64,000 nt of DNA, taken from contig JAZNQO010000011.1 of the NCBI GenBank assembly GCA_045590215.1, forward strand, positions 30,056 to 94,055. The letters are read 5' to 3'. Of the stretch, positions 42,476-52,900 are shown in pieces; position 1 is the first letter of the stretch; each line of letters begins with the position of its first letter. Below the pieces are notes generated by a model. The model made no database searches and was not told the origin of the DNA. It was given only the letters and a program-made list of their open reading frames with translations. The DNA is from RUG563 sp045590215. GTDB taxonomy: Bacteria > Bacillota > Clostridia > Christensenellales > Aristaeellaceae. Made by a program: the position numbers and the translations under genes.

Positions 42476-44449
42476 ATGAAACAAACCCTGAAAGCCTTAC
42501 TTTGCATCCTGTGCATCTGCCTGATGGGCATGATTCCTGCCTTTTCGGAGGAAGCAGAAGAAATCGACGTGGATTTGAGCCTGGAAAGCGGCTTTTATCC
42601 ACAGCCCACCACGCTGGAAATCACCTGCAACAGTAACGATGTATCCCTCTATTACACCACGAACGGCACAGCCCCAGACAGCAACGCTATCCCCTATGAA
42701 GGCCCCATCAAGCTGGTGAACACCTATTCCCTGCCGGATACGCTCACTCGTATCACCGAAACCAATACCGAAGCATATTTTGCCCCGGAAAAGGATTTCC
42801 CCTCTGCCCATGTCATCCGGGCTGCGGCTGTGCTGCCCGACGGCACGGTGATCGATACCGCTGCCGGCACTTTCTTCGTGGGCTATGACCGTCAGGAGCT
42901 TTACGGCGATCTGCCCGTCATTTCCCTGATTATGGACGCTGACGACCTGTTTGACTATAACACCGGCATTTATGTGCTGGGGGCCACCTTTGACGAATGG
43001 AACGCCGAGCAGGAAGAGCCCTATGAAGCCTGGGAAACCCAGGGCAATTTCTCCAACCGCGGCCGGGAATGGGAGCGGCCTGTGGTGGTCGATTTCCTGA
43101 TGCCTGACGGCGAAAGCTTCTCCCAGAACATGGGCGTCCGCATCAAGGGCGGCGTTTCCCGTTCCGCCCCGCAAAAGAGCCTGCGGCTCATCGCACGGGA
43201 AGAATACGGCAAAAAGAACCTGAAATACCCCATCTTCCCCGATAACATCTGCGAGGAAGACGGCACCGTTTTGGAAAAATACAAGTCCATCACCCTGCGC
43301 AACGGCGGCAATGACCGGGATGTTGCCAAAATCCGTGACCCCTATATCTCTCGCCTGTCTGACGGGCTGGAGCTTGAGACCGCCGGAAACCGCCCGGTCA
43401 TCGGCTTCATCAACGGCGAATACTGGGGGCTGTACACCCTGAACGAAGAATATAACGATAACTACATCCAGTACCACTACGGCATTGATAACAACAACGT
43501 CATCACCATGAAAAACAACGAAGTGGAAGACGGCGAAGAAGACGACGAAGATTTGTACTGGGAAATGTTTGACTTCATTCTGGAAAACGATATGGCAGAC
43601 GCTGACCTGTATGCCGAAGCCTGCGAACTGCTGGACACCAAATCCTTTGCCGATTATGTGGCCGTTGCGCTGTATATCGCCAATCAGGATGGCATTTTCC
43701 AGGATAACAACTGGCAGATGTGGCGGGTTCGGGAACCCGGCGTGGATGCAAGCCCCTTGGCCGACGGCAAATGGCGCATGATGCTGTTTGACACGGATTA
43801 TTCTTCCAACATTTACGACAATTATTATTTCAACCAAAACAGCATTCAGGAGCTGCTGCTCGGCAACGAATATGACGAATACAGCCTGGCCAAATTGGCC
43901 CAGCTGCTGCTGGATAACGAAGATTACCGGCGTGAGTTCATTCTTTCCCTTTGCGATGTGCGCAACCTCTTCTTTGATAAGCAGCGTGCCATGAACCTTC
44001 TGAACGAAATGACTGACCAGTATTTTGACCAGTGCAACGAAACCTTCCGCCGTTTCGGCCCCGATTGGGTGGTGCGCTGGAATATGGACACCCATCTGGA
44101 AGGCAAATTGAACGGTATCCGCTATTTCTTCGACGGCCGGTATGATATGTTCCTCAATCATGTGCAAGAAGCTTTTGAGCTCAGCGACAGCGTGGTGATT
44201 ACCCCTTCCTGTGATCCTCAAAAGGGCTGCATTTATGTCAACGGCCGCCCCCTGCCCCTTACGGAAGAAAAGAACCTGCGCTACTTCACCGAATATCCCA
44301 TCACCCTCACCGCTTCCCCGGCAGAAGGAGCCACCTTTGTGGGCTGGCAGGTAAGTAACGAAAGCGGTGTCACCCTTTCCGATGCAACAGCCCTGACCTG
44401 CGAATTCACCTTCGATACTTCCTTTGCCGTCACTGCGATTTTTGAATAA
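42476..44449 (+). CDS. CotH-kinase surface protein
   Basis: This 657-residue protein has a signal peptide (1-24), a chitobiase C-terminal-like domain (GFYPQPTTLEITCNSNDVSL, then YYTTNGTAPDS), and a CotH kinase domain (NMGVRIKGGVSRSAPQKSLR, then INGEYWGLYTLNEEYND, and LFDTDYSSN). The C-terminal repeat (YPITLTASPAEGATFVGWQV) resembles a bacterial InlB-like repeat. CotH proteins are atypical protein kinases that phosphorylate spore coat proteins in Bacillus; here the signal peptide points to an extracellular role. The start at 42476 has AAGGAGC upstream and begins the signal peptide. A terminator follows. Confidence 0.88.
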   Translation: MKQTLKALLCILCICLMGMIPAFSEEAEEIDVDLSLESGFYPQPTTLEITCNSNDVSLYYTTNGTAPDSNAIPYEGPIKLVNTYSLPDTLTRITETNTEAYFAPEKDFPSAHVIRAAAVLPDGTVIDTAAGTFFVGYDRQELYGDLPVISLIMDADDLFDYNTGIYVLGATFDEWNAEQEEPYEAWETQGNFSNRGREWERPVVVDFLMPDGESFSQNMGVRIKGGVSRSAPQKSLRLIAREEYGKKNLKYPIFPDNICEEDGTVLEKYKSITLRNGGNDRDVAKIRDPYISRLSDGLELETAGNRPVIGFINGEYWGLYTLNEEYNDNYIQYHYGIDNNNVITMKNNEVEDGEEDDEDLYWEMFDFILENDMADADLYAEACELLDTKSFADYVAVALYIANQDGIFQDNNWQMWRVREPGVDASPLADGKWRMMLFDTDYSSNIYDNYYFNQNSIQELLLGNEYDEYSLAKLAQLLLDNEDYRREFILSLCDVRNLFFDKQRAMNLLNEMTDQYFDQCNETFRRFGPDWVVRWNMDTHLEGKLNGIRYFFDGRYDMFLNHVQEAFELSDSVVITPSCDPQKGCIYVNGRPLPLTEEKNLRYFTEYPITLTASPAEGATFVGWQVSNESGVTLSDATALTCEFTFDTSFAVTAIFE

Positions 44450-44459
44450 TCATCAAAAG

Positions 44460-44493
44460 GGCTTTCGCTTCATCGGCGAAAGCCTTTCTTTTT
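44460..44493 (+). terminator. Terminator of CotH-type gene
   Basis: GGCTTTCGC and GCGAAAGCC form a nine-pair stem with a TTCATCG loop and the tail TTTCTTTTT. Confidence 0.9.
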
Positions 44494-44505
44494 AGGGAGA
44501 CGCTT

Positions 44506-45555
44506 ATGGACGCAGAAGAAATAAAATACCGGCAATTATCCGCTTCCTTCCTCATAAAAAAGGGCAACCTCCGGGACGTGACCCGTTCCCTTTGCGGCAT
44601 TCAGGCGCAGTTTTTTTCTCATGCGCTGCACGCCCTGCGTATCCGCTGCCATGATTTTTCGGAAGACGCCGTTAACGCTTCCCTCATGAAAAGCTGGACG
44701 CTCCGGGGCACCATGCACTTGTTTGACAAGGAAGATCTGCCCCTCTTTTTCCCCTGCGAACAGGGAAAAAACATGCACGAAAACGAATGGACAAAGCAGA
44801 ATTTCTGGAACAGCCGCCCCGGCTGGGCTCTGACCCCGGAAAGGCAGGCCTTCTTTTGCGATGTTATTTTGGATGCGCTGGCAAAGAAGGAGCGGACAAG
44901 GGAAGAATTAAAGGCCGTCTGCCGGGAAAAGGGCATGACGGAAGGGGAAGAACATTCTTTCTTTGACCCTTGGGGCGGCGGCATCCGGCTGATGTGCGAA
45001 AAGGGGTTCCTCCATTACCGGGCACAGGAAGAAAAGATCTTCGCCCTGACCATGGCCTTTTCGCCGCTGACGCCCGAAAAAGCGGCATTGCAGCTGATGG
45101 AAAGATACTTTGCCCACTATGGTCCTGCCACGCTCCATGACGCCATGTATTTTTTCCATGGGACGGCAGGCAAAATGAAACAGCAAATGGAAAAGCTGCC
45201 CCTTGCAAAAACGGAATGGATGGGGAAAACATACTTTTACTTGGAAGACGGGAATGAAATTCCTGGCGAAATGCCCCCCTGCCTGTTTCTTTCGGGGTTT
45301 GATCCCCTCATGATGGGGCATGAAAAGAAGGAAAGCCTCTTTCTACCGGCTGAACACATGCGGAAAGTTTTCAATTTAGCAGGCATCGTGATGCCAACGG
45401 TGCTGCTGCACGGGCAAATCGCCGGCGTTTGGAAAAGGAAGGGCACGAAAATGACCGTTACGCCTTTTGCACCCCTGTCCCCAAATGACAAAAGCCTGAC
45501 GGAAGAAACGGCTCTTTCCCTCTTTCCTGATTTGCAATCCTTGCAATATGAATAA
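44506..45555 (+). CDS. AlkZ-like winged-helix DNA glycosylase
   Basis: This 349-residue member of the HTH_42 winged-helix family includes AlkZ/YcaQ interstrand-crosslink glycosylases. The catalytic QxQ motif is visible as CGIQAQ near residue 33. Conserved SWTLRGTMHLF and the C-terminal LHGQIAGVWKRKG agree with the family. It probably unhooks bulky N-alkyl DNA adducts. The ATG follows AGGGAGACGCTT; a terminator lies downstream. Confidence 0.85.
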   Translation: MDAEEIKYRQLSASFLIKKGNLRDVTRSLCGIQAQFFSHALHALRIRCHDFSEDAVNASLMKSWTLRGTMHLFDKEDLPLFFPCEQGKNMHENEWTKQNFWNSRPGWALTPERQAFFCDVILDALAKKERTREELKAVCREKGMTEGEEHSFFDPWGGGIRLMCEKGFLHYRAQEEKIFALTMAFSPLTPEKAALQLMERYFAHYGPATLHDAMYFFHGTAGKMKQQMEKLPLAKTEWMGKTYFYLEDGNEIPGEMPPCLFLSGFDPLMMGHEKKESLFLPAEHMRKVFNLAGIVMPTVLLHGQIAGVWKRKGTKMTVTPFAPLSPNDKSLTEETALSLFPDLQSLQYE

Positions 45556-45560
45556 AAATA

Positions 45561-45598
45561 CCCGGAGCGGCAGATTTCACCGTTCCGGGCTTTCTTTT
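45561..45598 (+). terminator. Terminator of AlkZ-like gene
   Basis: CCCGGAGCGG and CCGTTCCGGG pair over ten bases (one G-T), followed by CTTTCTTTT. Confidence 0.85.
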
Positions 45599-45625
45599 AT
45601 GGCTGTGATTTTTCCGTATGCGTTT

Positions 45626-46288
45626 TTATGTTTTTTGTTTTCCAAGCAGCAGCCTTGTTACTTCCATCACGTTCTTGTGTTTCAGTTGCCTCGGTTCAAA
45701 ATGCAAAAGCTGATACACCAGCTGCATCACAAGCCCGGCCCCAAACGTGCTGATCACCGTGCCAATACCAACCGGGCCGCCAAGGGCCCAGCCAAGGGCC
45801 AGCACGCAAAGCCACAGCAGCACTTCCACCACCCCGATGGGCACTTTGGGCATCCGCTTCCCAAGCCCCACCAGCAAAGAATCCCGTGGGCCGCAGCATT
45901 GCTCGCCTCGCATGTAAATCCACATGCCAACAGCCATCAAAACAAAAGCCGGCAGCATCAGAAGAACGCCCAGCAGCGTGTTTTCATTCAGCGGCAAGGG
46001 GTTGATATCATTGCACAGCTGCACAAAATTGCCCACCAGCAGGGCGTCCCAGATGGTGCCAAAACCGATACTTTCTTTCAGCAGCAAATCAATGAACAAA
46101 ATCACAATGGCCATCAGCGTCATGGCCGTGCCGTAATTGAAAGGGGTGTGCTTGGCAATGCCCATGCCAAGGCAATCCCAAGGGGCAAGGCCGATATTGG
46201 CAAAAATGGTCAGATGCACGCCGATGGAAAACACCATCAGGCCGAAGATGATTTGCACCCATTCCAAAACAATTTTCTTTCGAGCCAT
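45626..46288 (-). CDS. YczE/YitT-type membrane protein
   Basis: This 220-residue protein has five to six membrane helices, the conserved LAPWDCLGMGIAK and GPRDSLLVGLGKRM segments, and FGAGLVMQLVYQLL. These are typical of the YczE/YyaS/YitT family of unknown function (possible transporters). The ATG follows AAGGATGAAAA. It flanks the left edge of the phage-like cluster and is read in the same direction, but is separated from it by a bidirectional terminator. Confidence 0.85.
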   Translation of the reverse strand: MARKKIVLEWVQIIFGLMVFSIGVHLTIFANIGLAPWDCLGMGIAKHTPFNYGTAMTLMAIVILFIDLLLKESIGFGTIWDALLVGNFVQLCNDINPLPLNENTLLGVLLMLPAFVLMAVGMWIYMRGEQCCGPRDSLLVGLGKRMPKVPIGVVEVLLWLCVLALGWALGGPVGIGTVISTFGAGLVMQLVYQLLHFEPRQLKHKNVMEVTRLLLGKQKT

Positions 46289-46390
46289 TTTTCATCCTTC
46301 GTTTCTGTTTTTTCTCCCTTTCATTCGCCGTTCCTGCCGGAAATCCTGCCGCAAGAAATGCTTTTTCCCTGTACCTTTTGCCGCACAAAA

Positions 46391-46428
46391 GCCGCTGCCC
46401 GTTTCAAGTAGGGCAGCGGCTGGGTTTT
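46391..46428 (-). terminator. Terminator at end of phage-particle operon
   Basis: GCCGCTGCCC and GGGCAGCGGC form a perfect ten-pair stem, with TTTTG following on the minus strand and TTTTTTT nearby on the plus strand. It marks the end of the operon after the holin gene. Confidence 0.88.
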
Positions 46429-46429
46429 T

Positions 46430-46615
46430 TTACAGATGTTCGGCATTGGTGGGGTTATTGATGATGCCAAATCCCACCAGCACCGGACACAAAACATTCA
46501 GAAAGCCATCAACCGTTCCAGAGATATCCAGCCCGGCAAACTCCTTCACGCAAAAAACAACCAGTGCCGCCACCGACATCCACAACGCCCAGCTTTTCAG
46601 CCTGTTTTGTTCCAT
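46430..46615 (-). CDS. Phi-LC3-type phage holin
   Basis: This 61-residue protein has two hydrophobic helices (ALWMSVAALVVFCVKEFA and FLNVLCPVLVGFGII) and ends in NNPTNAEHL, the tail typical of phi-LC3 family holins. It forms membrane lesions that release the endolysin. It is the last gene of the particle operon, 90 bases after the XhlA-like gene. The ATG follows AAAGGGGAATGAAAA. Its presence suggests that release by lysis is kept. Confidence 0.85.
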   Translation of the reverse strand: MEQNRLKSWALWMSVAALVVFCVKEFAGLDISGTVDGFLNVLCPVLVGFGIINNPTNAEHL

Positions 46616-46704
46616 TTTTCATTCCCCTTTCATTCCAATTCAGATGCCGAATCGTTTTCACAGCATCCTTTCTCGAACCATAAAAATTCCGAATTCCGCA
46701 TTTT

Positions 46705-46926
46705 TCACTTTCTGGCTTCCTTCAAATCCCGGATATCATGCTCCGCTTCCGTCATGCGGCCTTCCAGCCGATAGGTGCGCTCAATGAGCTGATTATGCCG
46801 GTTCACCTTTTCTTCCAGCTGCGCCAGGCGATACACCGTCAGCCGATTGGAAATGAGGATACCGCCCAGCGTGCCTCCAAGAGTGCCCAGCAGCGAAATG
46901 ATCGCCACCCAAATTCCTTCCGTCAT
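46705..46926 (-). CDS. XhlA-like membrane/coiled-coil protein
   Basis: This 73-residue protein has one N-terminal membrane helix (VAIISLLGTLGGTLGGILI) and then a coiled coil (RLAQLEEKVNRHNQLIERTY). It is common beside holins and resembles hemolysin XhlA-type lysis helpers. Its ATG overlaps the endolysin stop, so the lysis genes are coupled. Confidence 0.75.
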   Translation of the reverse strand: MTEGIWVAIISLLGTLGGTLGGILISNRLTVYRLAQLEEKVNRHNQLIERTYRLEGRMTEAEHDIRDLKEARK

Positions 46927-47675
46927 TTCTTCACCTCATTTGCTTCCATCAGCCCTTGCAAAACCGCCTGTGCTTCCTTTAACAGTTGCGATAGCTGTTC
47001 AAGGCGGCTTAATTTTCCGTTTTCCTCTGCCGCCTGCAAATATTTTTTCATGCAATAGCCGCTTTTCTGCCCTTGAAAAACCTGCACCCATTCCTCATCC
47101 CCCGGAATGGAGAGGGCGGTCACCTGCGTTCCCTGCGGCAAATAAGACAATACGTCGTATTGCGTGCCGGGACCTTTCCGCATTTTCAGCCGTCCGCCTA
47201 TTACAAAAAAGGCGGATGTCTCTTCCCCCTGCAAACAGGCTAATTTCCCGAAATACCGCCAGTTGCCAATCTGCTGATCCCGTTTGATGCCGCCGGGGAC
47301 GCCGGTGCAATGGGTGATTTCCAAGGGGTTCACACCGGTCACAACACCCACATGATAATAATCATTTTGGTCTTTGTGCTGCTTATACGCATCCGGCAAG
47401 GCATAGCCGCTTTGGCCGGGGGATTTGGCCTTATAGACCAGATCCCCTGCGCTTAAAAGGGCGGCATTTTCCAAAGGAAGCAGCGCTTTCGTTTCGTGCC
47501 GTGCGGCATAATTGCTGCCGTGAGTGCCTGTCCATTTTCTGCCCATCAGGCGAATGGCACCGATAATCAGCCCGATGCAGTCGCTCTCGCCGCCTGTGCC
47601 ATCCATGCCCAGCTTATAGCCCCGGATGCGCCGGATATTCTGCTGGATGCCGGACAAAAATTCCTCGTTGGTCAT
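46923..47675 (-). CDS. Endolysin: NlpC/P60-like peptidase with SH3 domain
   Basis: This 250-residue protein has an N-terminal cysteine peptidase domain with Cys33 in GGESDCIGLI and His108 in DYYHVGVVTG. A bacterial SH3 domain follows (about 155-215, LKMRKGPGTQYDVLSYLPQG) for wall binding, then a helical tail. It should cut peptidoglycan to free particles. It has no signal peptide, so it relies on the holin. The start ATG follows GGGAGAAAAGAC. It overlaps the XhlA-like gene by four bases. Confidence 0.88.
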   Translation of the reverse strand: MTNEEFLSGIQQNIRRIRGYKLGMDGTGGESDCIGLIIGAIRLMGRKWTGTHGSNYAARHETKALLPLENAALLSAGDLVYKAKSPGQSGYALPDAYKQHKDQNDYYHVGVVTGVNPLEITHCTGVPGGIKRDQQIGNWRYFGKLACLQGEETSAFFVIGGRLKMRKGPGTQYDVLSYLPQGTQVTALSIPGDEEWVQVFQGQKSGYCMKKYLQAAEENGKLSRLEQLSQLLKEAQAVLQGLMEANEVKK

Positions 47676-47696
47676 GTCTTTTCTCCCGGCGATTCA

Positions 47697-49931
47697 TTAA
47701 TAAGCAACGATGCGCTCTTCCACCGTGCCGGAAGATACGCCGTCCTGCCAGTTATCCGCCGGGGCACCAATGCGCACGAGGGTGATTTTTCTTTCGTCCT
47801 GATCCCAGACAGCCACATCAAAGGCCTGCTCTGTGATGGTTCCAGCCGTTCGTGCGGCGGTGATCCACGGCTCCCTATCGGTGCTGCCATCGATCCATGG
47901 CTGAAATTTATCGCAAGTGGTGGTCACGACGGGAATACCGCCGGGGGTATGGCAGATACGATCCAGATGCAGATGCCCCTGGAAGATGCAAGCCACGGTG
48001 CAGGCGGCGTTATCCAAAGCCGCAATCACATTTCCTGCCCCTTCCGGCCAGGGGGCAAGGGTTTGGGACTGCTGATCGCCATAATAGAGGCAATGGGTGA
48101 ACACGAAAACCGTCCAATTATTCGGAACGTTCAAGGCTTCCCCGGAAAGCCACGCAATCTGCGCCGCATCATAGAGGCTGGAAACGGACATATCCTGCGC
48201 ATTCTGGACGGCGTTTGTATCAAAGGGGTTGAGCACGATGAAGCGGATTTTCTGCTGGGGCTGATCCACATAATAATAGTGGCGATAGGCGTTGCCCTGC
48301 TGCATAGCCTTGCCTGCATCGAACATCCGGGCCAGCTGATGCCCGTCCACCCCGGCAAAATAATCATGATTGCCCATGGCGTGATGGATGGCATCGCCCA
48401 TTTCATCCTGCAAGCAATCCGCATATTCTTCCGAAGCGGCATCGGCTGTATCGCCGCCGCTGAACACACGGGAAATATGCGTCTTTTTGCCGATATAGCG
48501 CATCAGAGCCGGAGAATAGCCGGCGTTCAGCGGCCAATGCTGATCCGTCACAAAGAAGAAGGCTTCGCCCTTTCCGGCACAAGCATCATACAGCGTGCGG
48601 ATGCGGCTGCATTTTTGCTGAAGATAATCATTGGCGAAATAATATTCCGGCAGAGGCTTGCCGCCCTTTGCGAGCCCAAGCTGCCGCATAGCCTCGAAGA
48701 TTTCCGCTGCGTCCAGCCTGTCCGTGCGAATGATGCGCTGCTGCATAGGCTGGGATTGCATGCCCTGCTTCATGATGTGCATGTTGGCAGGAATCAAGTC
48801 CTGAATGGCTGCGCCGTCAAAATAAAGCTGGAAGCGCACAAAATGCGTCCCTTCCGGCACAGTGAACGGAAAATCGCCCCCGGCGTTGTATTTGAGCTGC
48901 ACGCTGTGCCATGTTGTTTCATCCGCTGCGGCATAAAAGTGGGCATAGATGGACGCATTGACGCCCGTTTTATACGTCACCTGATAGCTGCACCCGGACA
49001 GCACCGGCAGAAAGGCAGCGCACGCCGCATGATTGGCTTTGGTGGTAAGGGCGGTATATTTCCCGGTGCCGCCGATGGCTGCGTTTTCAAACATCTCCGG
49101 CAAAAGAACGGACGGGTTCAGCTTGGTATAGGCGTTTTCCTCCATCAAAGAGGCAAACGCAGGCACATGGATTTCCGCCCCTTCTTCCCAGTAGGGCTCA
49201 TAGCCGGTGGCGGCTTCCCCTTTTTCAATCATGAAGCCCTCCGGCACAATATCCAGATAAGGGCACTGGCCGCTGGGTTCATACAGATAGATACCGATAA
49301 AGGCGGTGTTTTCCGCTAAAGTGAAGGTAACATGGGTTCGCCACATCAGGTCCACCGCCAAACGGTTCTGCGCCACAAATGCGCCGGATGCGTCAAACTC
49401 CGTCAGATAAAAATAGGTGCTGTAGGATGCAGGGGCCTGCCAGCTGGCGGTATAAGTGCCACCGGGCTGCACGGGAAACAGCGCATTGATGCCCACATGA
49501 TTAAAGCCGGAGCTCAAGCGATACCACGCATAGCCCGTGCTGATATTGAACAAGCCGTTTTCCCATGTGCCATGGACGATGTTTTTGCCCGTCAGCGGCT
49601 CCAGTTCCAGCCCGTCCCCCAATTTCAGCGAGGAAACATGGCCGTTTGGGGCAATGTACAAAAGCCTGTCCGCATATTCCGTACCCTGATTGATTTTGAA
49701 AGCATCTGCTGCCGCCTGCTGCGCCACGGCGATGGCTTCATTCATGGCGGTGGGGTTCAGCATGGCCGTCCAATAAGCGGTATCGGTGGGCAGAATGCCC
49801 GAAGCACTTTCCGCCGTCAGAACGTAGCTGCCGTTTTGATACTGCACCACATCTTTTTTCTGATAGACGGCATTTTCGCTGTATGCCCCCTTATCCACAT
49901 AGGCCACCCGGCCTAAATTTTCCATTGCCAT
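47697..49931 (-). CDS. Tail protein with metallophosphoesterase domain
   Basis: This 744-residue protein starts like a tail fibre, with a short carbohydrate-binding-like module (KDVVQYQNGSYVLTAESASG, 27-46). Two beta-rich domains (about 100-400) resemble carbohydrate-binding modules. The C-terminal half is a calcineurin-like phosphoesterase with all five motifs: TDQHW (about 462), SGGDTAD, GNHD (about 522), FTHCLYY and GHLHLD (about 654). Such an enzyme could cut phosphodiesters in teichoic acids at the cell surface during attachment; the substrate is inferred. The ATG follows AAAGGAGCGTGAGAAA. Confidence 0.85.
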   Translation of the reverse strand: MAMENLGRVAYVDKGAYSENAVYQKKDVVQYQNGSYVLTAESASGILPTDTAYWTAMLNPTAMNEAIAVAQQAAADAFKINQGTEYADRLLYIAPNGHVSSLKLGDGLELEPLTGKNIVHGTWENGLFNISTGYAWYRLSSGFNHVGINALFPVQPGGTYTASWQAPASYSTYFYLTEFDASGAFVAQNRLAVDLMWRTHVTFTLAENTAFIGIYLYEPSGQCPYLDIVPEGFMIEKGEAATGYEPYWEEGAEIHVPAFASLMEENAYTKLNPSVLLPEMFENAAIGGTGKYTALTTKANHAACAAFLPVLSGCSYQVTYKTGVNASIYAHFYAAADETTWHSVQLKYNAGGDFPFTVPEGTHFVRFQLYFDGAAIQDLIPANMHIMKQGMQSQPMQQRIIRTDRLDAAEIFEAMRQLGLAKGGKPLPEYYFANDYLQQKCSRIRTLYDACAGKGEAFFFVTDQHWPLNAGYSPALMRYIGKKTHISRVFSGGDTADAASEEYADCLQDEMGDAIHHAMGNHDYFAGVDGHQLARMFDAGKAMQQGNAYRHYYYVDQPQQKIRFIVLNPFDTNAVQNAQDMSVSSLYDAAQIAWLSGEALNVPNNWTVFVFTHCLYYGDQQSQTLAPWPEGAGNVIAALDNAACTVACIFQGHLHLDRICHTPGGIPVVTTTCDKFQPWIDGSTDREPWITAARTAGTITEQAFDVAVWDQDERKITLVRIGAPADNWQDGVSSGTVEERIVAY

Positions 49932-49946
49932 TTTCTCACGCTCCTT

Positions 49947-52900
49947 TTATGTTTTCTTTTGAGGGATGGTATATCGCCCGTATGTCTGCGCCACCTTCAC
50001 CCATCCGCTGCCAACGCTAGAGTAATTGTCCCCGTTCTTAACATACAGCTCATAGGGCGATTGGGAGGTTATTCTGTACGAGCCGGGATCCTCCACGCAA
50101 TTGTCGATACATTCGTTCCATCCGGCATGATAGCCGGATGTATGCACATCACTGGCATCCACAATCATCTGGATCAGATAAGTGGGGCTGTTATTGGCAT
50201 ATACCGTTACCTGCTTTTTGTTTTCTGCGCTCCACGCACTTTGACTAGCCGAAATGGTGGTGGAAATGGTTTCTTCATAACTGTCATTTTGACCTGTCAC
50301 CGTCCATGTGGTGCCGCGCCATGCCCCCTCAAGACTGAAATTGTCGATACATTCGTTCCATCCGGCATGATAGCCGGATGCGTGCACATCACTGGCATCC
50401 ACAATCATCTGGATCAGATAAGTGGGGCTGTTATTGGCGTATACCATCACCTGCTTTTTGTTTTCTGCGCTCCACGCACTTTGATTGGCCGAAATGGTGG
50501 TGGAAATGGTTTTTTCCTCACTGTCATTTTGGCCTGTCACCGTCCATGTGGTGCCGCTCCATGCCCCCTCAAGGCTGATGGCCTGAGAGGGTTTCTTAAA
50601 ATTTACGGAGGTACCATCGTAGAGGGTGATGGTCAGCGTGTCGCCATCCACAGTTATGCTCTGCACCGCCCTTGCATAGGCCTTATCCATCTTCCAATAG
50701 CTGGTGCGAAGGTTTACGGGGTTCTGCTGCGCCACACCGTTTTCGTCCGTTACATACAGCTTGGTCAAATACACCGTGCCATCCCTTGCCACCCGGAAAG
50801 GCGCACCGGAAGGGCTGTCCGCCCCAGCCCAGATGCCGTAGGTAGCATCTTCCGTGGAGAGGCGCACATGGCTTTCGCCGCTGCCGCTTTGCAGGCTGCC
50901 GGGCAAGATGTTCCATCCGCCGATGTTGCCGCTTCCGGCTTCAATTTCGCCCTTGAGAATCACGTTACCGTCTGCGTCAATGTCGAAATTGCCGCTGTCC
51001 ACGGTGAAGGTGCCTCCGGCCTTCACATGAACATCGCCGCCGCTTGAAATTTCTATCTTTTCATCCTTGATGAGGATGTGGCTGGTCTCCAACACCGTGT
51101 GGTCAAAGACGGTGCTGGTCACGGTCATTTGCCCTGGCACGTTCCGGCGGTAGATGTAGCCGTCTTCGTCAATGAAATAGCTATCTTCGCCGTGCAGGTC
51201 GCCGTTTTGCAGGGCAAAGGCATCTGCTGCACCATCGTCCGGCCTTTTGATCTGCAAAACGCCGTCAATAATATCGAAATAGCCGTAATAGCCTTTTGCG
51301 TTCAGGGTGCAGCTCACTTGGCAGCTCTTGCCGATTTCCAACCGGGACAGGGTGATGCTCTTCATTCCCTTGTGGCTTTCTGCCCATGCCGCATCTGCTG
51401 CCCCATCGCCGCTGATGCGCTGCCATGTGAAAGCCCCATTGGGAATCTGCGCCGTCACATCCTCGCCGTTTTTCCAAACGTGCACGGTGCTTGTGATGCT
51501 CTCCTTGCCGATTTCAAATGCACTGCCCCGGTCAAAGGAGAGGGTCATTTGCTGGCCTGTGGCATCGGAGGTCTTGGCCTCCATCTCTTCCGCAAGGCCG
51601 TCCACGGTAAGGCGAAGGTAGCGGTTGCCCCGAATGTCCAGCGCATTGATGGCATCCAGCGTGGCTTCTCTTGCAAACAGGGTATCCACATCAATGTTCG
51701 CCGCCATCAGTTCCCGGATGATGGCACTATCCGCAAAGATGTCCTGCACGTTTAAAGTTTTTGCCGTCACGCTGCCCTCAATCAGCTTCTCCCCGGCATT
51801 GATGGAGAGGTTCTGCACGTCGCCATTTGCAATCTGCTTTCTTTCCGTTACGATGTTCCCGGCATTGTCCACGCTCACCGCATAAAAGCCGCCGTCTGTG
51901 CCTTTTACCAATAGTTCACCAACGGAAAGGCTCACCATATTGGCCTCCGTCACCGCCAGCCGTGCGATGTACAGCTGATTCCCCACGCCCTCGGTGATGA
52001 TGGCCTGATCCGTTACCAAATCTTTGATATGGGAAAAATCAATATCCGCCGTTTCTATCTGGGCATTGGCGATGGTGGCAAGGGAAACGTAGAGCTCGTC
52101 CGTGGTAATGCCTTCCGCAATGAGCCGCTGAATTTCTGCGGTCACTGCCTTTACCGCATCGGCTGAAATAGCTCCTGCGGCGATTTTATCCGCCGTAATG
52201 CTGCCGGAAGCGATCTTCTCTGCCGTGACGCTGCCGGCGGCCAGCTTTTCGGCAGTCACCGATTGGCCTGCCAGATGCTGGGCAGTGATGCTTTCGGCTT
52301 TCAAAAATGCGCCGTCGGAAGTGCCCTGCAAAAGAGCGGCATTGAGGCCGCCGTTTGCCGTGAACACCCGGCCAACAGAAGAAGAAGAACTTTGAAAATT
52401 GCAATCCGTCTGCATGGAAAAGCCGCTGCTATCCACAGTGCAGCCGAGGGATGTGACGCAGGCGTCGGTATAGCCGCCTTGGGTATCAAACACCCGGATG
52501 TGTTTGCCGAGGGTCAGATGGGCATCCCCTTGCCAATGCACCATCAGCCGGGTAAAGGCCATGCCCTGCAAGCGGGAAAGCAGGTTTTGCGCCAAGGATT
52601 GCGCCCCATTGTCCCTTTGCATGAACAAGGGATTTTTGCTGATAGAAAGGCTGTTGAACCCATCCAGCGGCGTTTCGTTGACCTGCAAGGTCAAGGGAGC
52701 GGCATCCCTGTTTGCGCCGTCCAAGGCGATTTTGATGCCCGTCAGCGGTCCGAAAGACGCGTCGCCGTACACCCGTTTGAAGGTCTGCTCCGGGTGAATT
52801 TCGTAAGGGGTTTCATTTTGCCATGCAGGAACAAACTTCACTTTGCCATCCCCTGTCACCATACAGAAGCAGCCGCAGGCTCCGGCCACATGGGAAAGCA

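Noticed and set aside
42497..44221. 574-residue minus-strand frame opposite the CotH-type gene
   Set aside because: It has no ribosome binding site or domain pattern, and the plus-strand gene has a signal peptide and clear CotH domains; it is an antisense shadow in GC-rich DNA.
50101..50580. Diversity-generating retroelement target repeat
   Set aside because: No reverse transcriptase or template/variable repeat bias is present; the two copies differ in mixed substitutions and are simple tandem duplicates.
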